Shown here in pieces: positions 28,207 through 38,437 of a stretch of 64,000 bases of DNA. The stretch is from Leisingera sp. ANG59. GTDB taxonomy: Bacteria; Pseudomonadota; Alphaproteobacteria; Rhodobacterales; Rhodobacteraceae. The stretch lies in the NCBI RefSeq assembly GCF_013317235.1, contig NZ_WLCM01000002.1, forward strand, positions 34,084 through 98,083, in the 5' to 3' direction. The number at the start of each line of letters is the position of its first letter. Within the stretch, counting starts at the first letter, position 1. The notes below the pieces were generated by a model. The model did not search any database. It had not been told where the DNA came from and was given only the letters and a program-made list of their open reading frames with translations. A program made the translations under genes and the position numbers.

Positions 28207-29334
28207 TCAGTCCTCGGCCTGCGCGTCGGCGCGGCTCTTGCCGGAGACATTGAGCGCCAGCGTGGCGGCCATGAAGCCGTCCAGATCGCCATCCAGCACC
28301 CCTTTGGTGTCCGAGGTTTCATGCTGGGTACGCAGGTCCTTCACCATCTGGTAGGGCTGCAGCACATAGGAGCGGATCTGGTTGCCCCAGCCGGCATCGC
28401 CCTTGGCCTCATGCGCCTCGTTGATGGCGGCGTTGCGGCGGTCCAGCTCCTGCTGGTACAGGCGCGACTTCAGCGCCTTCATGGCGATGTCGCGGTTCTG
28501 GTGCTGGGATTTCTCGGACGAGGTCACCACGATACCGGTCGGAATGTGGGTGATCCGCACCGCCGAGTCGGTGGTGTTGACGTGCTGGCCGCCCGCACCG
28601 GAGGAGCGGTAGGTGTCGACGCGGATATCGGCCGGGTTCACTTCGATCTCGATATTGTCGTCGACCACAGGGTAGACCCAGACCGAGCTGAACGAGGTGT
28701 GCCGCTTGGCCGCCGAGTCATAGGGCGAGATCCGCACCAGCCGGTGCACGCCGCTTTCGGATTTCAGCCAGCCATAGGCGTTGTGGCCGGAGATCTTGTA
28801 GGCGGCGGATTTGATGCCTGCTTCGTCGCCCGCGCTTTCGGACTGCAGCTCGACCTTGTAACCCTTCTTCTCGGCCCAGCGCACATACATCCGCGCCAGC
28901 ATCGAGGCCCAGTCGCAGCTTTCGGTGCCGCCGGCGCCTGCGTTGATCTCCAGGAAGGTGTCATTGGCATCGGCCTCGCCGTCCAGCAGGGCTTCCAGCT
29001 CCTTCTCGGCCGCTTTCTCTTTCAGCGCCGCCAGTGACGCCTCGGCATCCTTGATGACCTCGGCGTCGTCTTCCATCTCGCCCAGCTCGATCAGCTCTAT
29101 GTTGTCGGACAGGTCCTGCTGGATGCCCTTGTAGGTGTCGATGGAATCCACCAGCGCCTGGCGCTCGCGCATCAGCTTCTGCGCCGCTTCCGGGTCGTCC
29201 CAGAGGTTCGGATCCTCGACCCGCGCGTTGAACTCCTCCAGCCGGTATTCGGCGGTTTCCCAGTTCATCCGCTGGGCCAGCAGCTCCAGCGATTTCTCGA
29301 TGTCTGCGACGATATTCTGGGTTTCCGCGCGCAT
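28207..29334 (-). CDS. prfB: Peptide chain release factor 2
   Basis: 375 aa. RF2 terminates translation at UGA and UAA. The peptidyl-tRNA hydrolysis motif GGQ is at residues 248-250 ([10 protein letters not shown]). The stop-codon-recognition tripeptide position (203-205) reads SPY, where E. coli has SPF. The frame is continuous from the ATG at 29334, so the programmed +1 frameshift seen in many bacterial prfB genes is absent; autoregulation by frameshifting is therefore not possible here. It follows mrcA by 91 bp on the same strand and has its own terminator. Confidence 0.97.
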   Translation of the reverse strand: MRAETQNIVADIEKSLELLAQRMNWETAEYRLEEFNARVEDPNLWDDPEAAQKLMRERQALVDSIDTYKGIQQDLSDNIELIELGEMEDDAEVIKDAEASLAALKEKAAEKELEALLDGEADANDTFLEINAGAGGTESCDWASMLARMYVRWAEKKGYKVELQSESAGDEAGIKSAAYKISGHNAYGWLKSESGVHRLVRISPYDSAAKRHTSFSSVWVYPVVDDNIEIEVNPADIRVDTYRSSGAGGQHVNTTDSAVRITHIPTGIVVTSSEKSQHQNRDIAMKALKSRLYQQELDRRNAAINEAHEAKGDAGWGNQIRSYVLQPYQMVKDLRTQHETSDTKGVLDGDLDGFMAATLALNVSGKSRADAQAED

Positions 29335-29425
29335 TTCAGTTCCTTGAAATCTCTTGTCAGGCTTGCGTGATAAACCACCCGCGCGCCGCGGGCAAGCGGC
29401 GCGCGGGTGCCTTGGCAGCGGCGGA

Positions 29426-31927
29426 TCAGTAAAGCCCGCCGGAGCTGACCGTGCCGAACGTCGCCTTGGGCCCTAGCACTGCGGTGCCGCCGCTGGAGGT
29501 GGTGACCTTGCGGCCGGATTCCTGCACCTCTTCAACCAGCGGCAGGTTCGATCCCATCGCAAAGCCGCCATCGTAAGTCAGGCCGAAGATCGGCTCAGCC
29601 CCGTCCCGGAAATACTCCGCCACCACATAGGGCCCGGATGCATTGTCCGGCAGCCGGGCGCCGGTATAACGGTCGATTTTGATGAAATGGCCGCCTTCCG
29701 GCACCTCAAACGGGCCACCGCCGAATTTTTCGACCGCCTTGGTCATGAACTGCTGGAACACCGGGCCGCACATGGTGCCGCCATAGGCGCCGCGGCCCAT
29801 CGGCCGGGGCTGGTCAAAGCCCATGTAGCAGCCCGCCACGATGTTGGAGGTGAAGCCGACAAACCAGACATCGCGGGAATCATTGGTGGTGCCGGTCTTG
29901 CCCGCGGTGGGCACCGGCAGATTGATCACGCTCGACGCGGTGCCGCGGTCAACCACGCCCTTCATCATCGAGGTCAGCTGATAGGCGGTGATCGGGTCCA
30001 TCACCTGTTCGCGGTCGGTGACAATGCGCGGCGCGTGACCGGGCGCCAGCGTCGGGTCCGAGCAATCGACGCAATCGCGGTCGTCGTGACGGTAGATGGT
30101 CTTTCCGAAACGGTCCTGCACCCGGTCCACAAGCGTCGGCTGCACCCGCTCGCCGCCGTTGGCGAACATCGCATAAGCCGCCACCATCTTGTAGAGCGTG
30201 GTTTCCTCCGATCCCAGCGAGTTGGCCAGGAACGGCCCCATGTTGTCATAGACGCCAAAGCGCTCTGCGTAGCCCGCCACCACCGGCATCCCGACCTCCT
30301 GCGCCAGGCGGATGGTCATCAGGTTCCGGCTCATCTCGATGCCGGTGCGCAAGGGGGTCGGACCGTAGAACTTGTTGGTGGAGTTCTTGGGCCGCCACAG
30401 GCCCTGCGGCGTGTTGATCTCGATCGGGGCGTCCACCACGATGGTCGCCGGGCTGTAACCGCTATCCAGCGCTGCGGCATAAACAAAAGGTTTGAAACTG
30501 GAGCCCGGCTGCCGCATCGCCTGGGTGGCGCGGTTGAACACCGAATGCTGGTAGGAGAAACCGCCCTGCATCGCCAGAACCCGGCCGGAGTTCACGTCCA
30601 TCGCGACAAAGCCGCCCTGCACTTCCGGCACCTGCCGCAGTGACCAGTGGCTGAAGGCATCGTCCTTTGTCTCGGCCCGGACCAGAACCACGTCGCCGCG
30701 GGTGAAGTTGTCGGCAAAGCTGCCCTTCATCCATTTGATGTCGGAGCGCGGCACAGAGCCCGTGCCCTCGCTCTGCTCGACGCCGATGGTCAGGCTCTCG
30801 CTGCCGACCTCCAGCACCACCGCCGGATACCAGCGGCCGCCCAGCACGATATCGCGCGGCACATCAGCAGCTTCCAGTGCCGCGCGCCAGGCAGCCTCGT
30901 CCTTCAGCTGCTCCTCAGTCAGCGTCACACCGGTGCCGCGCCAGATGCCGCGGGAGCGGTCGTATTTCTCCAGGCCGCCGCGCATCGCTCGCGCTGCCTC
31001 GGCCTGCATTTCATGGTCAATGGTCGCGCGCACGGTAAAGCCGCCGGTGAAGAATTCGCCCTCCCCGAAATCTTCGGTCAGCTGGCGGCGGATTTCATCG
31101 GTGAAATAGTCGCGCGGCGGCAGCGTGGTGCGGAAGCCCTCGAAATCGCCGTTCTGGACAGAGCGCAGCGGCTGCGCCACCTCGACCTCATAAACATCCT
31201 TGGAGATATAGCCGTTCTCGCGCATCTCCCGCAGCACATAGTTGCGCCGGGCCAGCAGGCGCTCTTTCTGGCGCACCGGGTGGTAATCGGACGGCGCCTT
31301 GGGCATCGACGCCAGCGTCGCCGCCTCATGCGGCTCCAGCTCACCCAGGGTCTTGTTGAAATAGGTCTGCGCCGCCGCGGTCACGCCATAGGAGTTCTGG
31401 CCCAGGAAGATCTCGTTCAGATACAGCTCCAGGATCCGTTCCTTGTCGAGCGTTTCCTCCAGCCGGGTGGCGAGGATGATCTCCTTGATCTTGCGCTCAG
31501 CCCGGCGGTCGCCGGACAGCAGGAAGTTCTTCATCACCTGCTGGGTGATGGTGGAGGCACCGCGCACGTTCTGCCCGCGCGAGCGCACCGCCTCGATCGC
31601 CGCCGCGGCAATGCCGCGGGCGTCATAGCCGGAATGGCTGTAGAAGTTCTTGTCTTCCGCCGAGATAAAGGCCTGTTTCACCAGGTCCGGGATCTCATGC
31701 GACGGGGTGAACAGGCGCCGCTCCTTGGCGAATTCATCAATCAGGTGCCCCTCGCCCGAATAAATCCGGCTGATCGTCGGCGGCTGGTACTGGGCCAGCG
31801 ATTCATGGCTCGGCAGGTCGCGCCCGTAGATCCAGAACACCGCCCCGATGGTCAGCGCCACCATCGCCACGCCAAGGGTGATGGTGCTGAAGATGGAGCC
31901 GAAGAAAGAGAATATGAACCTGAGCAC
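29426..31927 (-). CDS. mrcA: Penicillin-binding protein 1A (class A PBP)
   Basis: 833 aa bifunctional peptidoglycan synthase. It has a short cytoplasmic tail, one membrane anchor (about 5-30), and a GT51 glycosyltransferase domain with [16 protein letters not shown] (catalytic Glu). An inserted OB-like region follows. The transpeptidase domain has the active-site SxxK in [15 protein letters not shown] and the KTG motif in [15 protein letters not shown]. It polymerises and crosslinks glycan in the periplasm. Downstream is prfB. Upstream on the same strand is amiC, but an oppositely oriented gene is interposed. Confidence 0.96.
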   Translation of the reverse strand: MLRFIFSFFGSIFSTITLGVAMVALTIGAVFWIYGRDLPSHESLAQYQPPTISRIYSGEGHLIDEFAKERRLFTPSHEIPDLVKQAFISAEDKNFYSHSGYDARGIAAAAIEAVRSRGQNVRGASTITQQVMKNFLLSGDRRAERKIKEIILATRLEETLDKERILELYLNEIFLGQNSYGVTAAAQTYFNKTLGELEPHEAATLASMPKAPSDYHPVRQKERLLARRNYVLREMRENGYISKDVYEVEVAQPLRSVQNGDFEGFRTTLPPRDYFTDEIRRQLTEDFGEGEFFTGGFTVRATIDHEMQAEAARAMRGGLEKYDRSRGIWRGTGVTLTEEQLKDEAAWRAALEAADVPRDIVLGGRWYPAVVLEVGSESLTIGVEQSEGTGSVPRSDIKWMKGSFADNFTRGDVVLVRAETKDDAFSHWSLRQVPEVQGGFVAMDVNSGRVLAMQGGFSYQHSVFNRATQAMRQPGSSFKPFVYAAALDSGYSPATIVVDAPIEINTPQGLWRPKNSTNKFYGPTPLRTGIEMSRNLMTIRLAQEVGMPVVAGYAERFGVYDNMGPFLANSLGSEETTLYKMVAAYAMFANGGERVQPTLVDRVQDRFGKTIYRHDDRDCVDCSDPTLAPGHAPRIVTDREQVMDPITAYQLTSMMKGVVDRGTASSVINLPVPTAGKTGTTNDSRDVWFVGFTSNIVAGCYMGFDQPRPMGRGAYGGTMCGPVFQQFMTKAVEKFGGGPFEVPEGGHFIKIDRYTGARLPDNASGPYVVAEYFRDGAEPIFGLTYDGGFAMGSNLPLVEEVQESGRKVTTSSGGTAVLGPKATFGTVSSGGLY

Positions 31928-32256
31928 GGATGTGGGCCTTTCACGCGGAGTGCCGCCTATATAGGCGCGGCGGCTGCCGGGGTCAAAGCATGCAGCGGCG
32001 AATTAGCGCTGCCGTGAATCCTGCTGCCTGGAGAATTGGTTTTGAGCCGCCTCTGATGTATCCTGTTCGGGCAATACTAACAGCGGCTGCCCCATTTTCC
32101 CAATGCTTGCCGCGGTTTGGGCGCAAGCGGCGGGCAGGCTGAACGCATGTGCACGCATTCGCCGTCTTGGCCTGCCTCCCGATACCCCGCCCGCCAGCCG
32201 CGGCGCGTACCCGAAACATGTTTCACCCGGCAGTCCGAAAGGTGGAGGAGACTGCT
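31928..32256. other. Gene-free divergent gap before mrcA and the 467-aa orphan
   Basis: 329 bp between two divergent genes must contain both promoters. I see one AT-richer stretch (about 32030-32105, GATGTATCCTGTTCGGGCAATACTAA) that could hold a promoter, but no confident -35/-10 pair. There is no ORF with a ribosome site and no RNA gene visible. Confidence 0.5.
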
Positions 32257-33660
32257 ATGGCCAAGCTCGGAGCCCCGGTAGGCGGCGGCAAAACAGCCGT
32301 GAACGACCCCAAGGATGTGGTTCTGGTTCAGAAGCTGCTCAATGAACACGCGAAGACCGTCGGCTACAAGCGGGTGCCCACCAACGGCAAGGTGGGCCAG
32401 CCGACGATTCTCGCCATTGGCCAGTTCCAGCAGCAGGTGGTGAAAACCAAGGTGACCAGCCTGGTCGAGCCCGGCTCCAAGACCTTCAAGATGCTGGACA
32501 GCTCCCCGGTCAAGGTCGCCGAAAAATTCGCCAAGGCGCAGGGCGGCAGGCCGCTTCCTGCCAAGGGCAAAGTCTATGAGGTGAAATGGCGGGGCAAGAC
32601 CCACTGGTTCACCGAGGACGACATGGGCACCGCCATGGAGGCGATCCAAAGCCGCCTGCATGTCGAGACCATGGCCTTCATGAGCACGCTCAACAACTAC
32701 CGCGACCAGTACCGCGAAATGCAAAAGGGTTTCTGGACCTTCTTCGTGAAGATGGTGACCCCCAATGCCGACATCGAACGCCCGGCAAAGTCGCTGAAGA
32801 AGGCCGACGCCGCGGTGAGCAAGCTGGTGAACATGACCTATGGCAAAAACAAGAAGAGCCTGCTGGCCTCCTTCAAGCAGATGAAACAGACCAAGATCCT
32901 GCTCGACGCGGTTGCGATGGATCTGAACATGCTGTCCAAGGAACTGGGGCAAAGCGCCAAGATCTGCGAGGAGATTTCGGTCGACCTGCGCGACGGTTCG
33001 GCTGACATCGTGCAGCTGATCCTGGTCACCAACGGAGTGAACCCGGCCACCGCCGGTGCCGTCGTCGCCGCAAGCAAGAACGCCGTCCAGGAGATCGCCA
33101 ACGGCTGGATTCTCAAGGGGCGATGGGTCAAGGAGGGCGGCGTGGCCGGCTCCTTCAAACGCGTCGTATTCGCCGGGATAGCAGGCGGTTTTTCCGGCTG
33201 GATCGGCGCCAAGGCCGGCCAGTTCATCATGAAAGGGGTCGGAGAAAGGCTCGCCACCCGCATGGTCACCAACCGCTGGATCGGCAAGCATCTGTGGAGC
33301 ACGGCGGCCCGATGGGGCGGCAATGAGATCGGGGCGATTATCGGGCGTTACCCGGGCCTGACCCGCAAGGTGGGCGGGGAGATTGCGATCCAGACCGTCG
33401 TGCGGATGGCGCATAAATTCTTCACCGGACGCGCTCTTTCCAAGGCTTTGACCGATCGCATGAACGCTTTGGAGAAAATCGTTAGCTCCTGCATGGAGAA
33501 GAGCAAGGCTGAAGGGCAGCTCATGGATTGCATCGCCGCCAAGGTGGAAAAGCAGGGGCTGATGGCAAAGATCGCCGATGACATCCTGGCCCCGAACAAA
33601 CAGGCGCTCGAGCGCGAGATCGACAAGGCATTGGCCAAGGCAGAAGCAAAGGCTGGCTGA
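32257..33660 (+). CDS. Orphan 467-aa protein with N-terminal peptidoglycan-binding-like module
   Basis: Family not recognised. Residues 15-80 (VNDPKDVVLVQKLLNEHA, then GKVGQPTILAIGQFQQQVV and EPGSKTFKML) follow the N-DV-VQ-LLN / G-G-T-AI-FQ / PG-T-L pattern of PG_binding_1-like domains. Then come long helical stretches (about 125-260). A Gly-rich hydrophobic segment (about 302-327, FAGIAGGFSGWIGAKAGQF) follows, and the C-terminus is Lys-rich and helical, with two cysteines about 400-420. There is no signal peptide. The start is the ATG at 32257 behind GGAGGAG (32243-32249). It interrupts amiC and mrcA on the opposite strand. A cell-wall-targeted toxin or effector is possible but unproven. Confidence 0.75.
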   Translation: MAKLGAPVGGGKTAVNDPKDVVLVQKLLNEHAKTVGYKRVPTNGKVGQPTILAIGQFQQQVVKTKVTSLVEPGSKTFKMLDSSPVKVAEKFAKAQGGRPLPAKGKVYEVKWRGKTHWFTEDDMGTAMEAIQSRLHVETMAFMSTLNNYRDQYREMQKGFWTFFVKMVTPNADIERPAKSLKKADAAVSKLVNMTYGKNKKSLLASFKQMKQTKILLDAVAMDLNMLSKELGQSAKICEEISVDLRDGSADIVQLILVTNGVNPATAGAVVAASKNAVQEIANGWILKGRWVKEGGVAGSFKRVVFAGIAGGFSGWIGAKAGQFIMKGVGERLATRMVTNRWIGKHLWSTAARWGGNEIGAIIGRYPGLTRKVGGEIAIQTVVRMAHKFFTGRALSKALTDRMNALEKIVSSCMEKSKAEGQLMDCIAAKVEKQGLMAKIADDILAPNKQALEREIDKALAKAEAKAG

Positions 33661-33716
33661 CAGGGGACCCCTTCAGGGCCGGGCGTCCGCGCCAGGCCGC
33701 TAAGGCGACGCCAGCG

Positions 33717-34946
33717 CTACTGGCGCACCAGCGCGCGGCGGGCGTCATCTTCGATGCGCCAGGCGATCAGCCCGTTCAGGATGCCGCGCGCCGCCTTGGC
33801 CCGCCACTCTGCGTCCACCAGATTCTTGATGTCGCGCTTGCTGGACAAAAACCCGAGCTCGACAAGCACCGAGGGGATATCGGCAGACTTCAGCACCGAA
33901 AACCCGGCAGAGCGCAGCGGCCGGTTGTTGATCGGACGCCCCTGCCCGCGCAGGCCGTCGATCAGCGCTGCCGCCAGCGCGTCGCTGCGCGGCTGGGTTT
34001 CCTGCCGGGCCAGGTCCAGCATCACAGCCGTCACCCCATCGTCCGCCTGACTGAGGTCGGTGCCGGACAAGAGGTCACCGCGCAGATGCCGCTCCGCCAG
34101 CTTGGCCGAGGCCGCGTCCGAAGCTTCCTTGGACAGGGTATAGACAGTGGAGCCATGCGCCCGGCCTTCGCTGATGGTATCAGCATGCAGCGAGATGAAC
34201 ACATCCGCCCCCGCCTGATGCGCCATCGCGATGCGCCGCTCCAGCGAGACAAAGTAGTCGTCATTACGAGTCATCTGCACGGTGAACTGGCCGGACCGCA
34301 CCAGCACCTCGCTCAGTTCCCGGGCGAATTGCAGCATCAGGTGCTTTTCGACCACATGTTCGGTCTCCGCTCCGGGATCAATACCGCCATGGCCGGGGTC
34401 AAGCATCACCAGGAGCGGCGCGTTCTCGTCCCGCTCCGCCCTGATATCCACCGCTTCCGGCGCGGGCAGGTCCCAGCGCGGGTCCTGCGGCGCCCCGGCA
34501 GCCGCGGCGAACTCCTCTGCTGTGGCCGGTTCCAGCAAAACCGACAGCCTGGCTTCAGCCGTGACCTGATCCACAGACATCGCCGCTGAGGCCACTTTCA
34601 TCGGCTCCGCCAGCTGCAGCACCAGCCGCGACCAGCCGGGCACATAGGTGCCGAATTGCGCCGCGGTGACCTGATCCCCCTGCAGCAGCTTTTCGGCCGT
34701 CAGCCCGGTCCAGTCGACCTCCTGGAAATCCAGCACCAGACGCGGCGGTTCGGTCAAGGTGAACAGCCGGTACGGCACCCCTTGGCTGAGGCCCAGGGAA
34801 ATCTCCGCCCCCTGCCCGGCGTCCCGCACCCGGGCAGCGCTTGCATCAATGCGCGCCAGGCCGCTGAAGCTGCTGCTGCCGGACTGCGCCCAAGCGCCTG
34901 CCGCCAGGGTCCAGATCAATGCCGTGAGTGTGATCAGTCTGCCCAT
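33717..34946 (-). CDS. amiC: N-acetylmuramoyl-L-alanine amidase with AMIN domain (AmiC type)
   Basis: 409 aa periplasmic amidase that removes stem peptides from peptidoglycan and splits daughter cells. The signal peptide MGRLITLTALIWTLAAGAWA is followed by an AMIN localisation domain (about 30-130; PYRLFTLTEPPRLVLDF). The Amidase_3 zinc domain reads VMLDPGHGGIDPGA, ...VEKHLMLQ.., FISLHADT and SVLVELGFLSS, supplying the His/Glu/His ligands and the catalytic Glu. I start at the ATG at 34946 (AGAGGCGG upstream) rather than a longer ORF lacking a signal peptide. Normally it would be followed directly by mrcA. Confidence 0.94.
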   Translation of the reverse strand: MGRLITLTALIWTLAAGAWAQSGSSSFSGLARIDASAARVRDAGQGAEISLGLSQGVPYRLFTLTEPPRLVLDFQEVDWTGLTAEKLLQGDQVTAAQFGTYVPGWSRLVLQLAEPMKVASAAMSVDQVTAEARLSVLLEPATAEEFAAAAGAPQDPRWDLPAPEAVDIRAERDENAPLLVMLDPGHGGIDPGAETEHVVEKHLMLQFARELSEVLVRSGQFTVQMTRNDDYFVSLERRIAMAHQAGADVFISLHADTISEGRAHGSTVYTLSKEASDAASAKLAERHLRGDLLSGTDLSQADDGVTAVMLDLARQETQPRSDALAAALIDGLRGQGRPINNRPLRSAGFSVLKSADIPSVLVELGFLSSKRDIKNLVDAEWRAKAARGILNGLIAWRIEDDARRALVRQ

Positions 34947-35038
34947 ATCCGCCTCTTGCCCGGCCTGCTGGCCTTTTGGCCGGAAGACTAGGCAATTTGC
35001 CAAGGGATGGAAATCCGCCTTCTAGGGTTATCCCCGGC

Positions 35039-36184
35039 TTAGTCGCGCGACGCCATGAACAGCGCCAGCCGCGCCAGACCTTCTTCAATATCCACGGTGG
35101 AGCGTGCATAGGAAAAGCGGAGCGTGGTGGCCCCGCGCACAGGGTCAAAATCCAGGCCCGGCGTCACCGCAACGCCCGCCTTTTCAAGGATTTCCGCGGC
35201 AAAGCTGCGGCTGTCATCGGTCAGGTCCGAGACGTCGGCATAGACATAGAACGCCCCGTCGGGCGGTGCGATCCTGGTGAAACCGGCCTTGGGCAGCCCG
35301 TCCAGCATCAGCTGGCGGTTCCTTGCGTAAACAGCCAGGTTCTCGCGCATCTCGTCCTCGCAATCGAGTGCGGCCAGCGCCGCCACCTGGCTGGCGTGCG
35401 GCGCGCAGATGAACATGTTCTGGGCGATCCGCTCGACCACCCGCACATGATCCTCCGGCACCACCATCCAGCCGACCCGCCAGCCGGTCATCGAGAAGAA
35501 CTTGGAGAAAGAGTTGATGACGTAGCATTCGTCCGTCAGCTCCAGCGCGGTGACCGCCTTCGCCTCATATTCCAGCCCGTGGTAGATCTCGTCCGAAATG
35601 AAGCTGGCGCCCTCGGCCTGTGCAGCATCGATCAGAGACCCCATTGCCGCACGATCCAGCATGGTGCCGGTCGGGTTGGCAGGCGAGGCCACCATCAGCC
35701 CCGACAGTTTCTGTCCTGCGAGGTCCGCCGCCACCGGCTGCAGCCGGTTTTCCGGTGCCGTCTGGATGTCCACCGGCACCAGCCCCAGCGCCTTCAGGAT
35801 CTGCCGGTAGGAAGGATAGCCCGGCGCACCAATGCCGACCCGGTCGCCGCTGTCAAAGAGCGCCGTAAAGCTGAGCAGAAAAGCGCCGGAGGAGCCCGGC
35901 GTCACGATCACCCGCTCCGGGTTCAGATCGACGTTGTACCAATCCCCGTACAGCTGGGCGATGCGCTTGCGCAATTCCGGCAGCCCCAGGGCAACCGTAT
36001 AGCCCAAGGCATTGTTTTCCAGCGCATTCCCCAGCGCCTTCAGCGCTCCGGCCGGTGCCCCGGTCGACGGCTGGCCGACCTCCATGTGGATGATGTGGCG
36101 GCCTGCCTCCTCAGCCTTGCGGGCAGCCTCCATCACATCCATCACAATGAAGGGATCGACCTCGGACCGGGTTGAGTTTCGCAT
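35039..36184 (-). CDS. PLP-dependent aminotransferase, class I/II
   Basis: 381 aa fold-type I aminotransferase. The PLP-binding lysine lies in VINSFSKFFSMTGWRVGWMV. Other family marks are HMEVGQPSTGAP near the N-terminus, VASPANPTGTML, and the C-terminal Arg in GATTLRFSYARS. Substrates could be aspartate, aromatic or branched amino acids; the sequence does not decide. The start is the ATG at 36184 with GGGAGA upstream. It diverges from the M48-TPR gene whose ATG is only 22 bp away, so at least one of the two promoters must lie inside the other gene. Confidence 0.9.
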   Translation of the reverse strand: MRNSTRSEVDPFIVMDVMEAARKAEEAGRHIIHMEVGQPSTGAPAGALKALGNALENNALGYTVALGLPELRKRIAQLYGDWYNVDLNPERVIVTPGSSGAFLLSFTALFDSGDRVGIGAPGYPSYRQILKALGLVPVDIQTAPENRLQPVAADLAGQKLSGLMVASPANPTGTMLDRAAMGSLIDAAQAEGASFISDEIYHGLEYEAKAVTALELTDECYVINSFSKFFSMTGWRVGWMVVPEDHVRVVERIAQNMFICAPHASQVAALAALDCEDEMRENLAVYARNRQLMLDGLPKAGFTRIAPPDGAFYVYADVSDLTDDSRSFAAEILEKAGVAVTPGLDFDPVRGATTLRFSYARSTVDIEEGLARLALFMASRD

Positions 36185-36206
36185 GCTTATCTCCCAATGT
36201 GCGCGC

Positions 36207-37562
36207 ATGAGTTTTGACCGTTTCTTCCGGCTGGCGTCAATCCCGGCTCTTGTGGTTTGCGCGCTGGTCCAATTTTCGGCGGCGGCGCAGGCTGCGTCGA
36301 TTTCGCTGCTGCGGGATCCGGATATCGAATACGGGCTGAACCGGCTTGCCGCCCCGGTGCTGCGCGCCGCGGGGCTCAACGCGAACCGGGTTCGCATCCT
36401 CATGGTCAATGACAGCTCCTTCAACGCCTTCGTCCTGGATTCCCGAACGATTTTCGTGAATTACGGGCTGATCCTTAAGGTCACCTCGCCGGAAATGCTG
36501 CAGGCCGTACTGGCCCATGAGGCCGCCCATATCACCAACGGCCACCTGTCGCGGCGGATGCAGAACCTGCGCTCTGCTAACAGCGCTGCGGGGCTTGGCC
36601 TGGCGTTGGCCGCTCTGGCGGCAGCAGCCGGCGGCGGGGATGCTGCAGCCGGCATTGCCATCGGCACGCAAAGCTCGGCTTTCCGCAGCTTCCTGGCCCA
36701 CACCCGCGCCGAGGAAAGCAGCGCCGACCGCTCCGCCGCCGACTACCTGAACCGCGCGGGCATCAGCCCGCAAGGGCTGGTCGATCTGCACCGGGCCTTT
36801 GCCGGCCAGGAAGTGCTGAGCGCGGGCACCCAGGACCCCTATACCCGCTCGCATCCTTTGAGCCGCGACCGCATCCGCGCCGCGCAGGCCTATCTGGCGG
36901 CCTATGGCGACAAGGGGCAGACCAGCGCGGAGGCGCAGTACTGGTTTGCCCGGGTGCGCGGCAAGCTGTCGGCCTTCACCCGGGCCCCGAAATGGACCCT
37001 GCGCCGGGTACACGAGGAACAGTACAAGGACGTCCGCCTGATGCGCGAGGCCGCTGCCTATCACCGGCAGAACAGCCTCAAGAAGGCACTGAAAGCGATC
37101 AATGGCGCGCTGGCGGCGCGCCCCTCCGATCCGTTCTACCACGAACTGAAGGGCCAGATCCTGATCGAGAACCGCCAGTGGAACGCGGCACTGGCCTCCT
37201 ATGGCAAGGCCGTGAGCCTCGCCCCCAAGGACCCGCTGATCCTGACAGGCTATGGCCGCGCCCAGCTGGCGGCGGGCCAGCCCAAGGCCGCGCTCAAATC
37301 CATGGAGCGCGCCCGCGCCATCGACTTCCGCAATACGGTGCTGCTGCGCGACATGTCGCTGGCCTATGCCAAGACCGGACAAAACGGAATGGCCGCCCTG
37401 GTCACCGCCGAGCGCTATGCCTTGCAAGGGCGTCTGGACGACGCCGGTATTCACGCCAAACGGGCCGTCGCCCAGCTGCCGGCAGGATCCCCCGCCGCCC
37501 GGCGGGCGCAGGATGTGCTGGTGGCCTATGAACAAGCTCAGAAGAGAAAGAGACGCAAATGA
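36207..37562 (+). CDS. Periplasmic M48 zinc metalloprotease with TPR repeats (BepA-like)
   Basis: 451 aa. A signal peptide (about 1-29) is followed by an M48 peptidase domain with HEAAH at 104-108, a Gly/Ala-rich loop, and the later EESSADRSAADY supplying the third zinc ligand. The C-terminal 200 residues contain tetratricopeptide-like helices (NGALAARPSDPFYHELKGQILIENRQWNAALASYGKA). This order matches BepA/YfgC-type proteases that check outer-membrane protein and LPS-transport assembly. No ribosome site is obvious before the ATG at 36207. The TGA overlaps the dsbA-like start (ATGA). Confidence 0.88.
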   Translation: MSFDRFFRLASIPALVVCALVQFSAAAQAASISLLRDPDIEYGLNRLAAPVLRAAGLNANRVRILMVNDSSFNAFVLDSRTIFVNYGLILKVTSPEMLQAVLAHEAAHITNGHLSRRMQNLRSANSAAGLGLALAALAAAAGGGDAAAGIAIGTQSSAFRSFLAHTRAEESSADRSAADYLNRAGISPQGLVDLHRAFAGQEVLSAGTQDPYTRSHPLSRDRIRAAQAYLAAYGDKGQTSAEAQYWFARVRGKLSAFTRAPKWTLRRVHEEQYKDVRLMREAAAYHRQNSLKKALKAINGALAARPSDPFYHELKGQILIENRQWNAALASYGKAVSLAPKDPLILTGYGRAQLAAGQPKAALKSMERARAIDFRNTVLLRDMSLAYAKTGQNGMAALVTAERYALQGRLDDAGIHAKRAVAQLPAGSPAARRAQDVLVAYEQAQKRKRRK

Positions 37563-38323
37563 CCCTTTTCACCCGCACCGCCATTGCTGCGGCTACCGCC
37601 CTCGCCCTCATGGGCGCCCCGGTGCAGGCCTTTGACATCAGTGCGATGTCCGAAGCCGAGCGCGAGGCCTTTGGTAAAGAGGTGCGCGAATACATCCTGG
37701 CAAACCCGGAGCTGATCCTGGAAGCGGTCGATCTGCTGGAGCAGCGCCAGCAGCAAGCTGAGGCCGTCCGGGACGACGCTTTGGTCGCCGAGAACCTGGA
37801 GGAGCTGGTAAACGACGGCTACTCCTGGGTTGGCGGCAATCCGGATGGCGACATCACCCTGGTTGAATTCATGGATTACCGTTGCGGCTACTGCCGGCGC
37901 GCTGCGCCGGAGGTGGCCAAGCTGCTGGAAAGCGACGGCAACATCCGCCTTGTGATCAAGGAATTCCCGATCCTGGGCGAGGCATCTGTGCTGTCCGCGC
38001 GCTTTGCCGTCGCCGCCAAGCATGTGGCGGGCGATGATGCCTACAAGCAGGTGCATGATGCGCTGATCGAGTTCGGCGGTGAGCCGAACGAGGTCGCTCT
38101 GCGCCGCCTGGCCGAAGGGCTTTCGCTGGATGCCGAAGCCATCTTTGCCAAGATGGACAGCGAGGAAGTGACTGCCGAGCTGCGCAAGACCCGCTCGCTG
38201 GCGCAGAAGATGGCAATCTCCGGCACCCCGACCTTTGTGCTGGGCACCGAACTGCTGCGCGGCTACCTGCCCGCCGACCAAATGGAGATCATGGTGGCGG
38301 AAATCCGTGAGCAGCAAAGCTGA
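37559..38323 (+). CDS. DsbA-family thiol:disulfide oxidoreductase
   Basis: 254 aa. A signal peptide (about 1-24, ending PVQA) is followed by an N-terminal helical region (about 30-80). The thioredoxin fold has the active site CGYC at 109-112 and the cis-Pro in ISGTPTFVLG. This long-N-terminus type resembles the DsbA/ScsC-like group common in alphaproteobacteria; it could be an oxidase or an isomerase. Translation is coupled to the M48 gene by a 4-bp overlap, linking an envelope protease and disulfide chemistry in one operon. Confidence 0.9.
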   Translation: MTLFTRTAIAAATALALMGAPVQAFDISAMSEAEREAFGKEVREYILANPELILEAVDLLEQRQQQAEAVRDDALVAENLEELVNDGYSWVGGNPDGDITLVEFMDYRCGYCRRAAPEVAKLLESDGNIRLVIKEFPILGEASVLSARFAVAAKHVAGDDAYKQVHDALIEFGGEPNEVALRRLAEGLSLDAEAIFAKMDSEEVTAELRKTRSLAQKMAISGTPTFVLGTELLRGYLPADQMEIMVAEIREQQS

Positions 38324-38397
38324 TCAGCTGAGCCTTACCGGTAGGACCGGGGCTCTGCCCGCCGCCATTGGGCTTGAACCAATGGCGCAACGATGGC

Positions 38398-38428
38398 AGC
38401 CCCGGAGTTTTTCTGGAAAGATGAAACG
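38398..38428 (-). repeat. Short copy of CATCTTT..ACTCCGGGG repeat
   Basis: On the minus strand TTTCATCTTTCCAGAAAAACTCCGGGG. It contains the left half of the family found at 6002, 13733 and 63661-63759 without the GGGGCAGCGCCCC hairpin. It lies between the convergent dsbA-like and ispG genes. Confidence 0.55.
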
Positions 38429-38437
38429 GCTGAAGTA

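Noticed and set aside
28720..28730. SPY instead of SPF in the RF2 stop-codon recognition motif
   Set aside because: I believe Tyr is usual in alphaproteobacterial RF2; not treated as anomalous.
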